Numbered from the stretch's first letter, positions 36,134-49,584 are shown. The stretch is 64,000 bases of DNA from Amaranthus tricolor (GCF_026212465.1 NC_080053.1:17724235-17788234), one strand, 5' to 3'. The notes: generated by a model from the letters alone, not told the origin. A program made the numbers and translations.

Positions 36134-36441
36134 TTGCCGACAATATAACTAAAATACTAGACGCATTCCTTATCACTATGGGTTTAATTGTATTACTCTA
36201 GCATTAATGCTCTACCTAATTATCCAAAAATAAATTATAAATCTTGCATTTGTTTAGCAATATGTATTTATTTTTTGTTTGTTTTATTATCTATTAATAC
36301 TATCTATTTTATTTTTATTATATTGTACTTATTATGTTTGAGATATTAAATCAGGGGGAGATAAGACTAATATGCTTTAATATCTCTAATGATACACAAA
36401 ACCATTAAATAACCTTGTCATTTTCTTAATTGTAGAAAATA

Positions 36442-37552
36442 ATGGCTGATCTCAAAAAGAGAGAATTCAATGCCCTGGAATTAATAGGAAACAATTTTAT
36501 ACAATGGGCTTCAGATGTCAAATTATATCTAAAAGGAAAAAGTTTATTATACACAATAATTGAACTTAATCCCACCGACAAAGGAAAGGGTATTGAAAGA
36601 GATGCCATATAAATTGAGGAAGATAAGGCAAAAGCTGCATCAATTCTGAGACATCATTTAACCAACAGTCTCAAACATGAATACACCAATTATGAGGACC
36701 CAAAATTACTTTGGGAAGAGCTAAATGAAAGATTTGGCCATAATAAAAGTGTACTTCTCCCAAAGGCCATCGATGAATGGCGAGAGTTAAGATTTCAAGA
36801 TTTCAAATCAATCAGTGATTATAATTTAGCTCTTCATCTGATAAAATCAAAATTAGTCTATTGCGGACAAATAATAACAGGTGAAGAAATGATAGAAAAA
36901 AACATTATCAACCTTTCACGTAAATAGCATTTTGTTACAACAACAATATCGTGAAAGGCATTTCAAGAAATATCATGAATTGCTGAAAACACTTCTTGTT
37001 GCGGAGCAAAATAATGAACTATTATTGAAAAATCACAACAGGAGACCTGTTGGGACTATGCCCTTTAATGAGACAAATATGATTGAGAGGAATGTGCGCC
37101 ATCGAGGTCGTGGGAACTATTTTATAAGAGGCAGAGGTCGTGGAAAATATCACGAAAAGAGCGGCATGAATACTTTCGAACAAGGAAATTTCTATGGCCG
37201 TAGTCATGGTCGTGGTCGTGGTCATGGACTTAGTCGTGGCCGTGGACGTAGCAACGTTTATGAAAGAAATATGTTTCCCCCCCGAAATGATAATTTTAAA
37301 CAAGTCCAGAAATACAAAAACACATGTAATAGATGTGGCATGACTGGACATTGGGGGCGAACTTGTCGTACCGCCAAACATTTAGTGGATTTATATCAAG
37401 CTTCCCAGAAAAACAAAGGAAAAGGGGCAGAAGCAAATTTTGTAAATGAAGCAAGTACATCTGGGCCCACCTTAGATGTCTCCAATTTCTTTACTGAGGA
37501 TGTGAACCTCCACAAACTTGATCCCCAAGAAGAAGATAATTACATCTTTTGA
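36442..37552 (+). pseudogene. Copia gag, stop and frameshift
   Basis: From ATG 36442 (MADLKKREFNALELIGNNF) the frame follows a UBN2-type copia gag (WASDVKLYL, LWEELNERFG). TAA at 36610-36612 interrupts it, and a frameshift near 36925-36935 separates it from the next open part (QQQYRERHFKKYHELL, VAEQNNELLLKNH). An Arg/Gly-rich stretch (GRGHGLSRGRGR) and a CCHC knuckle CNRCGMTGHWGRTC (about 37326-37367) follow. Gag ends at 37552, with pol starting about 140 bp downstream, so the two look like separate frames in this lineage. Confidence 0.9.
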
Positions 37553-37695
37553 GATGACTAGATGCATTTTCTGTTTATCTAAATTGTTTTTCATTTGACA
37601 AGTTGTAATTCTCTACTTATGTTTCTTTTTGTATTGAGTATTCTAGCTTTATATTAATAATAAATTTTTTTTTTCTTCTCGTCTTAGAAAAAGAA

Positions 37696-40600
37696 ATGTT
37701 AGTAATTGGATCAACATTTCATTGCCTCCTGGACAGTGGAGCAACACATACGATATTGAAAAATCGAGAATATTTTTCAAACTTAACATTGCTTGAGGCA
37801 AATGTTAATACCATATCAGGAACAGCAAAATTAATCGAAGGCACTGGATAGGCATGCATCATACTCCCTATGGGGACAAAATTAGAAATAAATGATGCAC
37901 TATACTCGAGTAAATCTCGAAGAAATCTTATCAGTTTCAAGGAAATAAGACAAAATGGTTACCATATGGAAACCAAAAGTATAAATGAAAAAGAATTCTT
38001 ATGCCTTACAGCAGAAAGAAATGGAACGAAAATTATCCTTGAAAGGATGCCAGCATATTCATAGGGGTTATATCTCACCCATATACGCCCGATTGAAATA
38101 AATATGATAAGATTAGACAATAAGGAGCTATTCACTTTATGGAATGACCGCTTAGGTCATCCTGGCACTGGGATGATGTATAAAATAATAGAAAATTCAG
38201 TCGGGCATCCACTAAGAAATATTAAGATTCCCCAGTCGAATGAGCTCTTATGCACCTCTTGTTCTCTTGGAAAATTTATTTCTAGACCATCAGTAAATAA
38301 GATTGTTACTGAATCTCCTATATTTCTTGAAAGAATTCAAGGAGATATATGTGGACCAATTAATCCACCATGTGGACCTTTTAGGTACTTCATGGTCTTT
38401 ATAGATGCTTCCACAAGATAGTCACATGTAAGCCTTCTATCAAGTAGAAACAATGCATTTGCAAAACTACTTGCACAAATCATCAAATTGAAAAGTCATT
38501 TTCCTGATTATACAATAAAAAGTATTAGATTGGACAATGCCGGCGAATTCACATCTCAAACTTTTAATGATTATTGCATGTCAATTGGAATTAAAGTGGA
38601 ACACCCCGTGGCACATGTTCACACAAAAAATGGTATTGCTGAATCCTTAATTAAGAGATTGCAATTAATTGCAAGACCACTGCTAATGAAATCAAAATTA
38701 CCATCATCGGCCTGGGGTTATGCAATATTACATGCAGCATCATTGATTAGGCTAAGACCTACAGCTTATCATAAATATTCGCCAATGCAATTAGTAGCTG
38801 GTCATGAACCAAATATTTCACATTTGAAAATCTTTGGATGCGCTGTATATGTGCCCATTGCTCCCCCTCAACGTACAAAAATGGGTCCACAAAGAAGAAT
38901 GGGAATATATGTCGGTTTTCGATATCTTGAACCATTAACTGGTGATCAATTCCAAGCTAGATTTGCTGATTGCCACTTTAATGAGACAATATTCTCATCC
39001 TTAGGGGGAGAGAATGTGGACTTACAGAAAAGAAATATAGAACTTATTTGGAAAGCAACACATTTAGAATATTTAGACCCTAAAACAAAATCATGTGAGC
39101 AAGAAGTACAACGAATTGTTTATCTACAAAGTGTTGCTAACCAATTACCTGATGCATTCACAGATGGTAAGAGAGTTACAAAATCACATATACCAGCAGC
39201 AAATACTCCAGCACGAATAGAAATTCCTTATGAAAAAGCAAAAAGTGATGAAATTGTTGTGCAAAGAAAGCGTGGAAGGCCACTTGGTTCAAAAGATTTA
39301 AAACCAAGAAGATTGAGAAACTAGAAGGTTCACAAAATAACATTCAAAATGAAAATGAAAATTAAGGAGAAAATTAAGACATTTTCGATAATGAAAAGGA
39401 TGAAAATTATGAAATCTCAATAAATTATATTTTCTCCAAGAAAAAATGGAATCGAAAAAGGATCATTCCAAATGAATCCTTTGCTTATTCCGTAGCTATT
39501 GAAATAATAAATGATGAAAATGATCTTGAGCCAATATCGATAAATGAATGCAGAAAAAGACCTGATTGGCCAAGATGGGAAGAAGCAATTGAGGCGGAAT
39601 TAAAATCATTAGAAAAAAGGGAAGTTTTTGGGCAAATTTTACAAACTCCAAAAGGCATAAAACCCGTAGGCTTCAAATGGGTATTTGTAAGAAAAAAGAA
39701 ATGAGAAAAATGAAATTGTTAGATACAAGGCAAGACTTGTAGCTCAAGGTTTTTCTCAAATGCCAGGAGTTGATTATGAAGAAACCTATTCCCCAGTAGT
39801 TGATGCAACCACACTCAGATTTTTGGTAAGTTTAACAGTTTCTCAAAGCCTACACATGAGATTGATGGATGTCGTAACTGCGTATTTATATGGGTCACTC
39901 AACACAGACATCTATAAAGGTCCCTGAAGGACTAAACTTACCAACAAAGAATGTACCTAGAGATATGTTTTCTATAAAATTAAAGAAATCATTGTATGGA
40001 TTAAAGCAATCTGGGCGAAATGTGGTATGATCGTTTGAGTGAATATCTTATGAAAGCAGGATTCAAAAACAACCAAATTAGCTCATGTGTATTCATCAAA
40101 CGTAATAATTACTGTGTATGTAGATGACTTAAATCTGATTGGAACCCCAAGAGAAATTGAGATAACAGCTAAATATTTGATGAAAGAATTTGAGATGAAG
40201 GATTTAGGAAAAACTAAATTCTGTCTTGGTCTACAAATTGAAAATTTGAAAAGTGGAATATTTGTCCATCAGAGCAATTATACTGAGAAAGTTTTGAAAC
40301 GATTTTACATGGACAAGGCTCATCCACTAAGTTCCCCAATGGTGGTACGATCACTAAATATAAAAGATGACCCATTCCGCCCACAAGAAGAATACGAAGA
40401 AATTTTAGGCCCGGAAGTGCCATACTTGAGTGCCATTGGTGCTTTAATGTACTTAGCAAATAATACAAAACATGATATAGCATTTTCTGTAAATTTATTA
40501 GCTAGGTATAGCAATGCCCCAACAGAAAGACATTGGAATGGGATCAAACATCTATTTCGGTACCTAAAGGGAACTATAGACCTTGGATTATTTTTCCAGT

Positions 40601-42380
40601 CAGGAAATGATGCTATACTCACTGGATATGCTGATGCAGGGTATCTATCTGATCCACATACAGCCAAGTCACAAACTGGATATGTATTTTCATATGTAGG
40701 AATCGTAATATCTTGGAAATCAACAAAACAAACTCTAACGGCTACATCCTCAAATCATGCAGAACTAATAGCTTTGTATGAAGCCAGCCGAGAGTGTGTA
40801 TGGTTGAGATCCATGATCGGCCAACTCCAAAGGAATTGTGGCTTAAACGATACAACTAGGGCACCAACTACAATTTATGAAGATAATGATGCATGTATCA
40901 ACCAAGTCAGAGAAGGATACATCAGGGGAGATTTTACAAAACACTTGTCACCTAAATTATTCTTCGCACATGATCTACAGAGAGATAAAAAGGTGAAAGT
41001 CCAAGAAATTCAATCCTGTGAAAACCCCGCTGATTTATTCACAAAGTCACTCCCGTCAAAGCAATTCGAGTATTTGGTGTTGGCTCTTAAGGTTTTGATG
41101 ATGACTTCACTTTTAAATAAACAAACATATTTTAGAGATTGTTTTGTAGGTGAATATCCGATTTTGTTAATCGTTGATGAAGCCTATGACTTGGTTCGTG
41201 GAAGTTGTACATGTCTCAAATATCCAAGAAGTTGGACAATTGCTTTAGAAGTCAGTTTACTGTTCCTAGAGTTAAAGTCCTGACGAAAGTTGTAGATGGA
41301 GACAGTGCGCTGTTCCCCACGATACAGGTCTGAGAAGACATTGACTGGAAGTTACGAAAATTACGTTTTTTGTTTTTAGTTAATGTAAAAGGTTAAAAGT
41401 TTAATTAGTTGCTTAATTTAATTAATTTATTAATTGGCAAAAAGTTTTTTTAAAACGCCTAAAAATATGGAGAAGACTTATTCCTCACTTTGAATTAGTC
41501 TCCTATAAATTCGGACACCCAAGAGATTTATTCTCTACTTTGAACAAGTCTTCTATAAATTAGGATCTTCCTAGTGACTCATGTACTATTAACCGTACAA
41601 GAGAACTGTAGTCATTTTCCACCTCTACTTTAACTTCCCAATTTTCTTTGGGAGCAAGTAAGTAAATGGAAGTCATGGGGTGAGTGCACTACATGGAAAT
41701 CGTGGGTTGAGTGCACTGATGACTATTCCCTTTATAAACGAGGGAAGATACGCTTAAGCGAAGTAGGCATTAAGAGTGTCCATTAAGGGAGATCAATTAA
41801 GAAAAATATTCAAAGTTATTTTAATGCCAATTAATTCATTATATTTTTCTTGAGCAACTACTTAATTTTAATCTTCTTAAGAATTGGCCTTGTAAGGGTA
41901 ATTGAGTGTTTTTGTTGTAACTAGACTCATGAGAAGTCTAAGGGATTAGAAAAGAGAATCGTGAGAATAGAGAAAGAGAAAGGGAGAATTGAGAAAGAGA
42001 ATTAGGTCTAGAGTAGAGAAGCTTCAAGTGAAGCATATTTGTTTTATGTAATTGTAATTGATTGCCTAAAACATAGTGAGAATTTTGAAATCCCGGGGGG
42101 TCGTGGTTTTTCCTTCTTATTAGGCCAAGAAGGTTTCAACGTAAAATCTTTGTCTCCTTTTTATCTTTTGCTTTTTAACGTTTAAACTTTATTTTGTTTG
42201 TTAAAATTCCGCAAATTAGAAGAAAAACGAAGTAAAGTTAGATACACAACAAATCACCCCCCTTCTTGTTGCATTCGACCATCTTCGTGTATTTCAACAT
42301 TTGGTAAGCAAGATTGGGATGTGCCGATTTCGAGACATTGTTAACTTCAGGGGGAGAAATATGCTCACTGTACTCTTTTT
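37696..42380 (+). pseudogene. Copia pol, multiply broken and interrupted
   Basis: Protease LLDSGATHTIL (about 37730), GAG-pre-integrase LGHPGTGM with a CTSC motif, integrase DASTR...RLDNAGEF..NGIAESL, reverse transcriptase VYVDDLNLIG (about 40110), and RNase H TGYADAGY and SSNHAELIAL. Internal stops occur near 37849, at 38062-38064 and 38419-38421, and several more stops and frameshifts lie between 39324 and 40087. The RNase H end is split by a 1222-bp solo LTR: reading stops at KQFEYL (41072) and resumes as VSKIGMCRFRD-like sequence at 42305. Not functional. Confidence 0.9.
41078..42299 (+). mobile_element. Copia-type solo LTR, 1222 bp, TSD TTTGG
   Basis: It starts TGTTGGCTC and ends TTTCAACA (TGTTG/CAACA ends). 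It is flanked by TTTGG at 41073-41077 and 42300-42304. The interior carries GTGGTTTTTCCTTCTTATTA and GGTTTCAACGTAAAATCTTT (about 42102-42153), a stretch commonly seen near the 3' end of copia LTRs. Removing the insert and one TTTGG restores the RNase H reading of the host copia element, which confirms the borders. Confidence 0.9.
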
Positions 42381-42728
42381 CCCTTTGATTAGTTTTTTTT
42401 TTTATCCCACTGCGTTTTTTTTCTGATAAAGGTTTTTAATGAGACAGTTTTAGGATTATGAATGTCATAATAAAATTTCCACATATATGTAATGCATTCA
42501 AGGGGGAGTGTTGTGATTGATATAACCACACAATGAATGCATTGTTATGTGGATTTATCTATACCTTGCAATAGTATTACATTTGTTTCTTTTCCCTTTC
42601 CTTGTGCTACATATATGTGTAAGGTAGTGTAGTATTTTGTTACAAGACAGAAAATGAAATACAAGAGAAACTGATATAATTCTATCTCTTATACTACTTT
42701 TCTCCTTATATTCTCCTACTTTTTAACA

Positions 42729-43021
42729 AATCATTCATTTTTTTGATTAAAACATCTATGAAAAACTTCTCTTGCAATTTTAATTTAAAATATTTTTTAT
42801 TAGATTGTAGAATGAGTATCTTGCACAAAGTAAATCTCACTAAAACTAATTGTTTCCCATATAAATAGATTTCATTTAAAAAAATGGTGATTTTTTAATA
42901 TCTTTACTTTTAGAATTTATCATAATAACACGTTGTTATTATTAGTTTATCTTTATAATTAAATTATATATATATATATACATACTTACATATCCGTGCA
43001 TTGCATGGGCATATATACTAG
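42729..43021 (+). mobile_element. Helitron 3' terminus
   Basis: A small hairpin CCGTGCATTGCATGG (42994-43008) is followed after about 10 nt by CTAG (43018-43021) and then T, the standard 3' end of plant Helitrons. The 5' end was not identified; the left limit is set at the copia LTR and is provisional. Confidence 0.5.
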
Positions 43022-45453
43022 TATATATACATATATACACACAAAGAGATATTGAATCAAATAAAAAGGTTGATTAAAATAATACGAAGAAATTCTTTTA
43101 ACTATAAAGAAAAATTGTTATGTTACCAATTAAGATTTTTTCTTAAAAATACTTTTTTTTATAACATAGTGACTCAAACAACTTAATATTTTATTGAACT
43201 ATATTGAGGTTAGATTATTTATTTTACCTTATTGTATTCAAAGATGAATAATCATTTATGTAAATTTTATTAATCATTTATGTAAATTTTATTTTAAACA
43301 CGCTTCTTATACAGCTATACCTACTTTTTTTTTTTTTTTGGTCCAGACTGCAGGATATACCACAATAATTTATGCATGTGTTGATGTATTGATGAAATTC
43401 AAAGAGACAAAACTCAAAGGGTATAATAGAACTAGTGAACTACTCCCATATTATAAAACTCATTTGAATTTTCATAATCATACCCCTGAAAAATATACGA
43501 TTCAATTGCAATCCTTACCTAATATAGAAACTTTTTTATATGTCAAATTGTCCTTTATCAAAAACTCCGTACGGTTTTTAATAATAAACTACTAAATTTG
43601 ATAAAAAAATTTTGAAAAAATTACTTAGAATAATCCAATTTTTATATGATTTTTCTACGATAATCCTACTTATTAATTAACCATGTAATTTCAATTTTAT
43701 AAGGTATTTACCTAGAGTAAACTCGGGTAACCGAATGACATACTATACAAGGTAATTTGTCAAAAAATTAAACTTAAATAAATGTAAAATTAGAAAAAAA
43801 TTTGAAACTATACATAAAAAATTTTAAATTATAAAAAGAATCAGAAAAAAATTAACATTTTTTACATTTTTTCGACATTTTATATTAATTTATTTAAAAA
43901 AAAATAAAACTTGTTATAGCAGGTCATTCGTTTACCCAACTTTATTTTAGGCAAATACTCTGTAAAGTTGGGATTATTTATGATTAATCAATAAGTGAGA
44001 TTATTGTAAGAAAATCATGAAAAAAATTGAATTGCTCCAATGTAATTTTTCCAAATTTTTTTAATATACTACCACCAAACTTAAATTTGCTTGTTTGTTC
44101 TCTAGCATGGTCGATGATAATTTTCCCTTGGTAAGAATATTAAAATAGAACGACATAATTGGCAATATCTTTATATCATGACTGATCGACCATACTTGCA
44201 AGTTAAAAATTTACTTACAGCTAAAAGTTAATAAGTTCCTATTATTTTTAAATTTTACTATATTTGTTAATTTCATATATTCATTATCAAATCAATTTTA
44301 CTTTAATTTTTTTAGAATATGATTCCACAATCTCACTTAATCACATTCACAAATATTATATTTTTGTTTATTTGGTAATATTGCTTTTATGACTCATTGC
44401 TCTCATAACCTACAATTAATCTTAATAAAATAAATTTATATTAATAGCAAATTTAGAGAGACTAAAAAGTAAAATGGAACACGTAATAAAATCAAGCCTT
44501 GACAAAAAGGCCAAAAAATTAGCAAAAATGGCGTGGCAAATAATGTGAATAACTGACTATTGTATAAAATATTTCAAGTTGATGAAAACAACCAATGATT
44601 CATGGAACTTGCCTGTATTTTAATCAAATCTGCAACAAATACAATGTGCAAGTGGGATATTAATCAAATTATTTAATATTTTTATACTATTATACAGGGG
44701 AGGTTCATGTTTAACATGTTCGACGATTGCATAAGGCCCCACAAAGTTGAGACCTTAATATTAAATTACGTAGTATACATTAAGTGTTTAATGATACAAA
44801 GTTGTTAAAAAATCATCATATTTTTAAAATTGCATAAAGTCTTTAATAAATTTGTCAAATTTTACTATGCCCTGCTTCAAAGTCAAAATCTCGTCATCAA
44901 ATTTGAATATGCAGATTTCTTCGTATTAATTAAATTAAAACAAGGTAAAGATTTGATTCTGCAATGTGTTTGTGTTGGTTCCTTTTTCTTTTCCATTGTG
45001 TTCTCAATTATGATGCCCTACTGCCTTTTTGGGTTATCTAAATTCTGACAAAGCTTCTATTTTATAATCATAGGTGAAAGTCGATAATAGACTTGATGAA
45101 TATTAAATTCTGCTTTGCTTTCAAGTTTAAGAAAATAATATGATTAAAATTTAACTTTATTGTTTAAATTTTCAACACAGATTATTTAGTTTATTGCAAC
45201 TTACTTATATGAAAATCACATTATTTTTTAATAAAAGGTAAATAAAATTTAAGTCCGTAACATTCTGATTTTTATTATCATATCAATTCACCAAGGTCAA
45301 GTCTTTGCTTAAGATCTATTTCAATATTGCGATTGAGTTTCAACCACACCGGTTCCCTTGCCAAATAGATTGAGTTTTACAACAAAAATTCCCTTAAAAA
45401 AAATGCATTATTGCATTGCTCATTGAAGACTTGTATACATTTAACAATTAACA
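43022..45453. other. Intergenic DNA downstream of the WAK gene
   Basis: AT-rich. Short frames at 43338 and 44830 show no recognisable domain. 43610-44060 has a weak inverted relation between its two ends (AAATTTTTTTGAAAAAATTA-type words), perhaps a MITE. Nothing else supported. Confidence 0.5.
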
Positions 45454-48323
45454 TCACCTAGGACTGAATAACAAGGTTACTTCAGCTGAACTGTTAGAGT
45501 TAGTATAATCTGAAGTATTTTGAGTAGAACTCGTACAACCACTATCATATACATTATAATTTGTTGTTTCAGTAACCACTTGCCGAGGTTCTTGCAAAAT
45601 TTTAGGATTTTTTTCAGGAATATGAAGTGATAAAACCCCTTCAATCTCAAGTAAGACTTCTTTCATTGTGGGTCTTTTCTTTCCATCTAAATTTAAACAC
45701 CTCATTGCAAGTTTAGCAATGGTGTAAAACTCGTCGTTTGAACCTTCTTGTATGATTTGAGAATCTATAATATCAATCAAACGAGAGTCTTCCATATGAT
45801 AAAGAAACCATGCTGTTAAATTCTTATCTTCATCTTCTGATATGTTTATTATTGCCTTTTGTCCTGTTAAAAGCTCGACTAGTACTACTCCAAAACTATA
45901 GACATCGCTCTTTTCTGTAAACACACTTGATTGGAAGTACTGTGGATCTAAATAACCAAAAGTTCCCATAACACGAGTAGTTACATGGGTTTGATCAATA
46001 GCAAATGATCTTGAAGTCCCGAAATCTGATACCTTTGCCCTGTATTTTTCATCCAAAAGTATGTTGGAGGACTTGATATCGCGGTGAAGTATAGGAATTG
46101 AAGATGATGAGTGCAAGTAAACAAGTGCTGAAGCCGAATCAGAAGCAATTTGTAAGCGCATTCTCCAAGTGATTGGGAATTCCTCACTTGGGTTATGAAT
46201 AAGATGGTGGAGATTTCCATTTGGTATGAATTCGTAAACTAACAATGGGACTTCAGTCTCCAAACAACATCCTAATAACTTCACTATATTTCGATGATTA
46301 ATTTGCGATAATAGAACCAATTCATTGATTAGTCCTTCTAACTGACTTTCACTTATTACTATTGACTTCTTTATGGCAACAATTTTACCTTCACCCAACA
46401 TTCCTTTGTAAACTATACCTTGTCCTCCTCGTCCAAGTATCCTGTTTTCATTGAAGTTATCTGTTGCTCTCTCTAATTCGTCAGCGGTAAAGATCTTCAT
46501 TCTTGCGACTACACTTTCATCAGTATCCATTTGTCGTTTCAATATTAACCCGCCATTTCTCGCAAAGTTCGTAGCCTTTTGCTTAGTAATCCTTCTCTTT
46601 TTAATTATAGTAGAAAACCACCAACTCACAAATAGGAGAAGTATTGTTCCTAAGGATATGCCCAATCCTGTAGTTTACAATAACCAGAATTAGACATTAG
46701 TAACATTGCATTTTCATGAATCATTCATATGAATTAATAAATGTAAGTGGTTTGAACACCGAAATTCTATATTGAAAGAAAGATTTAGATCAGATTACCA
46801 AGAGTGATTCTCTTGAGATTTGCTGATGAATTATTATCTGAATTCTTAACACAACCCGTCCCAGATTTTAATCCATCTCCAAAATATCCTTCAGGACATG
46901 GGCATTTGAAACTCCCAACTGTATTAACACAACCTCTGCTACATGGATTATTCTTACCAGCTCTACACTCATTCACATCTATACAAAAATAACACAAGCA
47001 ATTCAGTACCTTATTAATATTTCATGAAAATTTCATCAACTATGATAGAGTCTATGCCGACAGAGTATATAACATTTCCTGAGGCTTTAAGCAAAAGCTT
47101 AATGCGAGGTTCACGGCCTCTCACACAAGGAGCCTTTGTGCTAGAAATATAAATGCACCACAAGCCTCATAATATATTATTTACTCTATCATCATATACC
47201 ATATAAATATCGTGCTGTTCCCATCATTTTCATCCTGAAAATCCCTTTTTTCCTATTTCTTTCTGTTGGTTGAAGCACGAGATATGTTATATATACTCTA
47301 TCATCTAGAACAAAAGAATTAAAGAACGAATTTACCTGTGCAACCTGGTTTAAGATAAGGATTACCCTCGAACCCATTTTGACATTTACAATGATATCCT
47401 CCGGCTTCAGACTCGACACACTCAGAATTCTTCTGACAGACATATGCTGTCATATTCTTCCTAGCTTTGCTACAATTAAGCCTTGATTGACTAGTCTTAG
47501 AAATTCCAACAGACCAATCCAGCACAACAGGAGCTCTAGCAACAACTCTGTTTACACCAACTGTACTATTAATAGTCAAATTGGAAAGGTCATTGTACCT
47601 AAAGCTCTGATTACCAGCAATAAAGGCATACCCACAATGCTCTGTATAGTAAAGGCTTCGAACCAATGGAGATAGAATTATCTTAAAGGTCTGTGTCCCA
47701 ATTGGAATGGCTGTATGACAACAAAGTGTCCCAGAACATGATCCTTTTGGAAGGATTTTTTCATTAATAGTTGAAGTTGTAGAACACATAGCTAAACACC
47801 CAGTAGTATAATTGAATTGATTTCCGTTTGGTAGGAATCCTTCAGCATGAATTTCAGCAAAATCATCACAACCAATGACTATAAGCTCATTTGCTGAGCT
47901 TGAATAACTAAAAGGATAACCCTTCATATCAAAAATCCCTACATATGCTGATGTCTTATTCCCCTTAAAATCATAGCATTTAAATGCTACTTGGTTATTG
48001 AAATTCCGGATTACTATATGGGTCTGGGTTATGTCTAAGATCTCCGGATCTTCGGACCCAATCCCGCTTTCAAAGAAGGCTTTTGGTGGGTTGTAAGAGG
48101 TGTTACATGTGATACTGAACCAGTCATGTAAAGAGCATTTAGTACCAATTCCAAACGGGTATGGGATAGTTAGGTTTCCACAGTTTCGTGGGCATCCGGG
48201 TTTACTGGTTTTTGGAGTTGTGAGCATGTTTTTGGGTGTAATCATGGCGGTTGGTGTGGAAGCCATTAAAGATAGAGAGATAAGAAGCCATGGGAGGATC
48301 TTGTATGTTTTGAATAAAAACAT
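45454..48323 (-). CDS. Wall-associated receptor kinase (WAK), three exons
   Basis: Exons 48323-47336, 46978-46799 and 46667-45454 join in frame (GT donors CAG|GTAAAT and TTG|GTAATC; acceptors GTATAG and CTACAG) to give 793 aa. Order: signal peptide (1-26), cysteine-rich GUB_WAK galacturonan-binding domain ([17 protein letters not shown], from 44), EGF domain (about 285-329), calcium-binding EGF ([13 protein letters not shown], from 330), membrane span (about 386-411), and Ser/Thr kinase with GRGGQG (468-473), K489, HRD (584-586), DFG (604-606) and [10 protein letters not shown]. All catalytic residues are present. WAKs sit at the plasma membrane, contact pectin and signal in growth and defence. 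Exon layout (large extracellular exon, EGF-Ca exon, kinase exon) is the classic WAK pattern. It is single copy here, outside the duplication. No defects seen. Confidence 0.95.
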
Positions 48324-48876
48324 ATTGGTCTAATTTTTAGTTTCAAGAAAACCAAAAGGAGTAATAGTTTTATGGATGGCTTTGTATTAGCATATTTAAA
48401 ATGGTCATTATTAGTGGTTGTCATAATTGAACAAACAACAAAAGTTTATTCTTATAAAGTACTCCAAATCCCTCTATTCCCTTTAATTGTAAATTTGTTT
48501 TTTCAATACTATTTATGAATAGCTTTTATTATACTCTTTATTTTTAATCTATAAATTGAAACATACTCAAGTGAAATTTAGTTTAATTCGTCATACTGTA
48601 AATTTTATTAATCTTAATTTTTTATAATTTTTATTTAACCACAATTAGAAATATTTATGATTGAAAACGTATATTGTATCAAATATGCCAAAATCAATTG
48701 AGAGTATCAGTCTAGCAAAAGTCAACTTTCTTGAAAAGAATTTGGTAGCCATCATTTTGTACCTATGTGTTCAATATTCACATTCACTGGGTGTGATTAT
48801 TTGAATAACAAAAAATATTATTGCCTCTTAAATGTATAATAAATATTCTCTAGCATGAGGATCAATATTAATTTAC
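48324..48876. other. WAK upstream region
   Basis: Should contain the WAK promoter. AT-rich with no certain TATA assignment. No other feature. Confidence 0.5.
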
Positions 48877-49046
48877 CTGACAGTGTACCAAACATAATCA
48901 GATGTATCTTTTGTTACATTTATATGCTCCAGTAAATTAGATGTCTCTGAAAAGTTTACTGTCTGCCCATCAAATAATTCCTAGTTGGTAGTTGAGCTCA
49001 ACACTTGTACTGTTCTTGCATTTCGCTTTCCAATCTCTGTTGTTAA
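48877..49046 (-). pseudogene. Beta-galactosidase exon relic
   Basis: A 170-bp exon-like block with acceptor TTTCACAG before 49046 and donor CAG|GTAAAT after 48877. It translates to ...IGKRNARTVQVLSSTTN, a TAG stop, then ELFDGQTVNFSETSNLLEHI and NVTKDTSDYVWYT. The SNLLEHINVTKD and SDYVWYT words match the conserved LLEQI.VTKD.SDYLWY block of plant glycosyl hydrolase family 35 beta-galactosidases. The stop sits where Trp is expected. No neighbouring exons were recognised, so it is a captured or decayed fragment. Confidence 0.7.
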
Positions 49047-49417
49047 CTGTGAAATGCGAGATAACTCGAGCTTAAACAGATTATACATTTAGACTTGTAA
49101 CTGTTCGGTAATTGATCGAATAGAACTGTTAACACAGGGAAGATAAGGATCATCGCACAGGATATGCAATACAACCCATTTGTTGACTGAGATTCGACAG
49201 CGTACATTCATCAATGCACGCACAAGCCATTCAAGCATGAATGTTAACACTAATCATAATCTCCAGTGGCTTATTGGCTGTGTGAGGGTGTTTGTCATGG
49301 TTCGGTACTCTGTAGCGTCTGCACTATTAGTATTGAATGGATGTATCTTAAAGCAGAAATCCGTAACCAACATTTAACTACAATTTATGAAACTAAAATC
49401 ATGTGAAAAACATTGCT
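49047..49417. other. Unassigned sequence between two gene relics
   Basis: Less AT-rich than its surroundings. It may include intron sequence of the beta-galactosidase relic. No coding match recognised on either strand. Confidence 0.4.
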
Positions 49418-49584
49418 CAATGTTGTATTCGTAATTAAAATTATAATTGCAATGAATGCTGTACACAAGGAATAGAACTGACTACAAAAAAATTATCACC
49501 ACAAGCACAGAACTTCCACAACCTTCTCCAACATGCCTTTCCTGTTACCTCTTTACTATTTTTGTGGCCTCTCCTCGTCTTCTG
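49418..49584 (-). pseudogene. WNK 3'-end fragment (third copy)
   Basis: The minus strand from 49584 repeats the last about 90 bp of WNK coding sequence (GACGAGGAGAGGCCAC onward, ending GCTTGTGGTGATA) and then the 3' UTR (GTAGTCAGTTCTA, ATTCATTGCAATTATAATT). An internal deletion of about 38 bp removes the natural stop region. It carries 3' UTR DNA, so it arose by DNA duplication. It lies at the inner edge of the right arm, in the same orientation as the right WNK copy. Confidence 0.85.

Noticed and set aside
43338..43595. 85-codon frame
   Set aside because: AT-rich, no family resemblance, no promoter or splice context.
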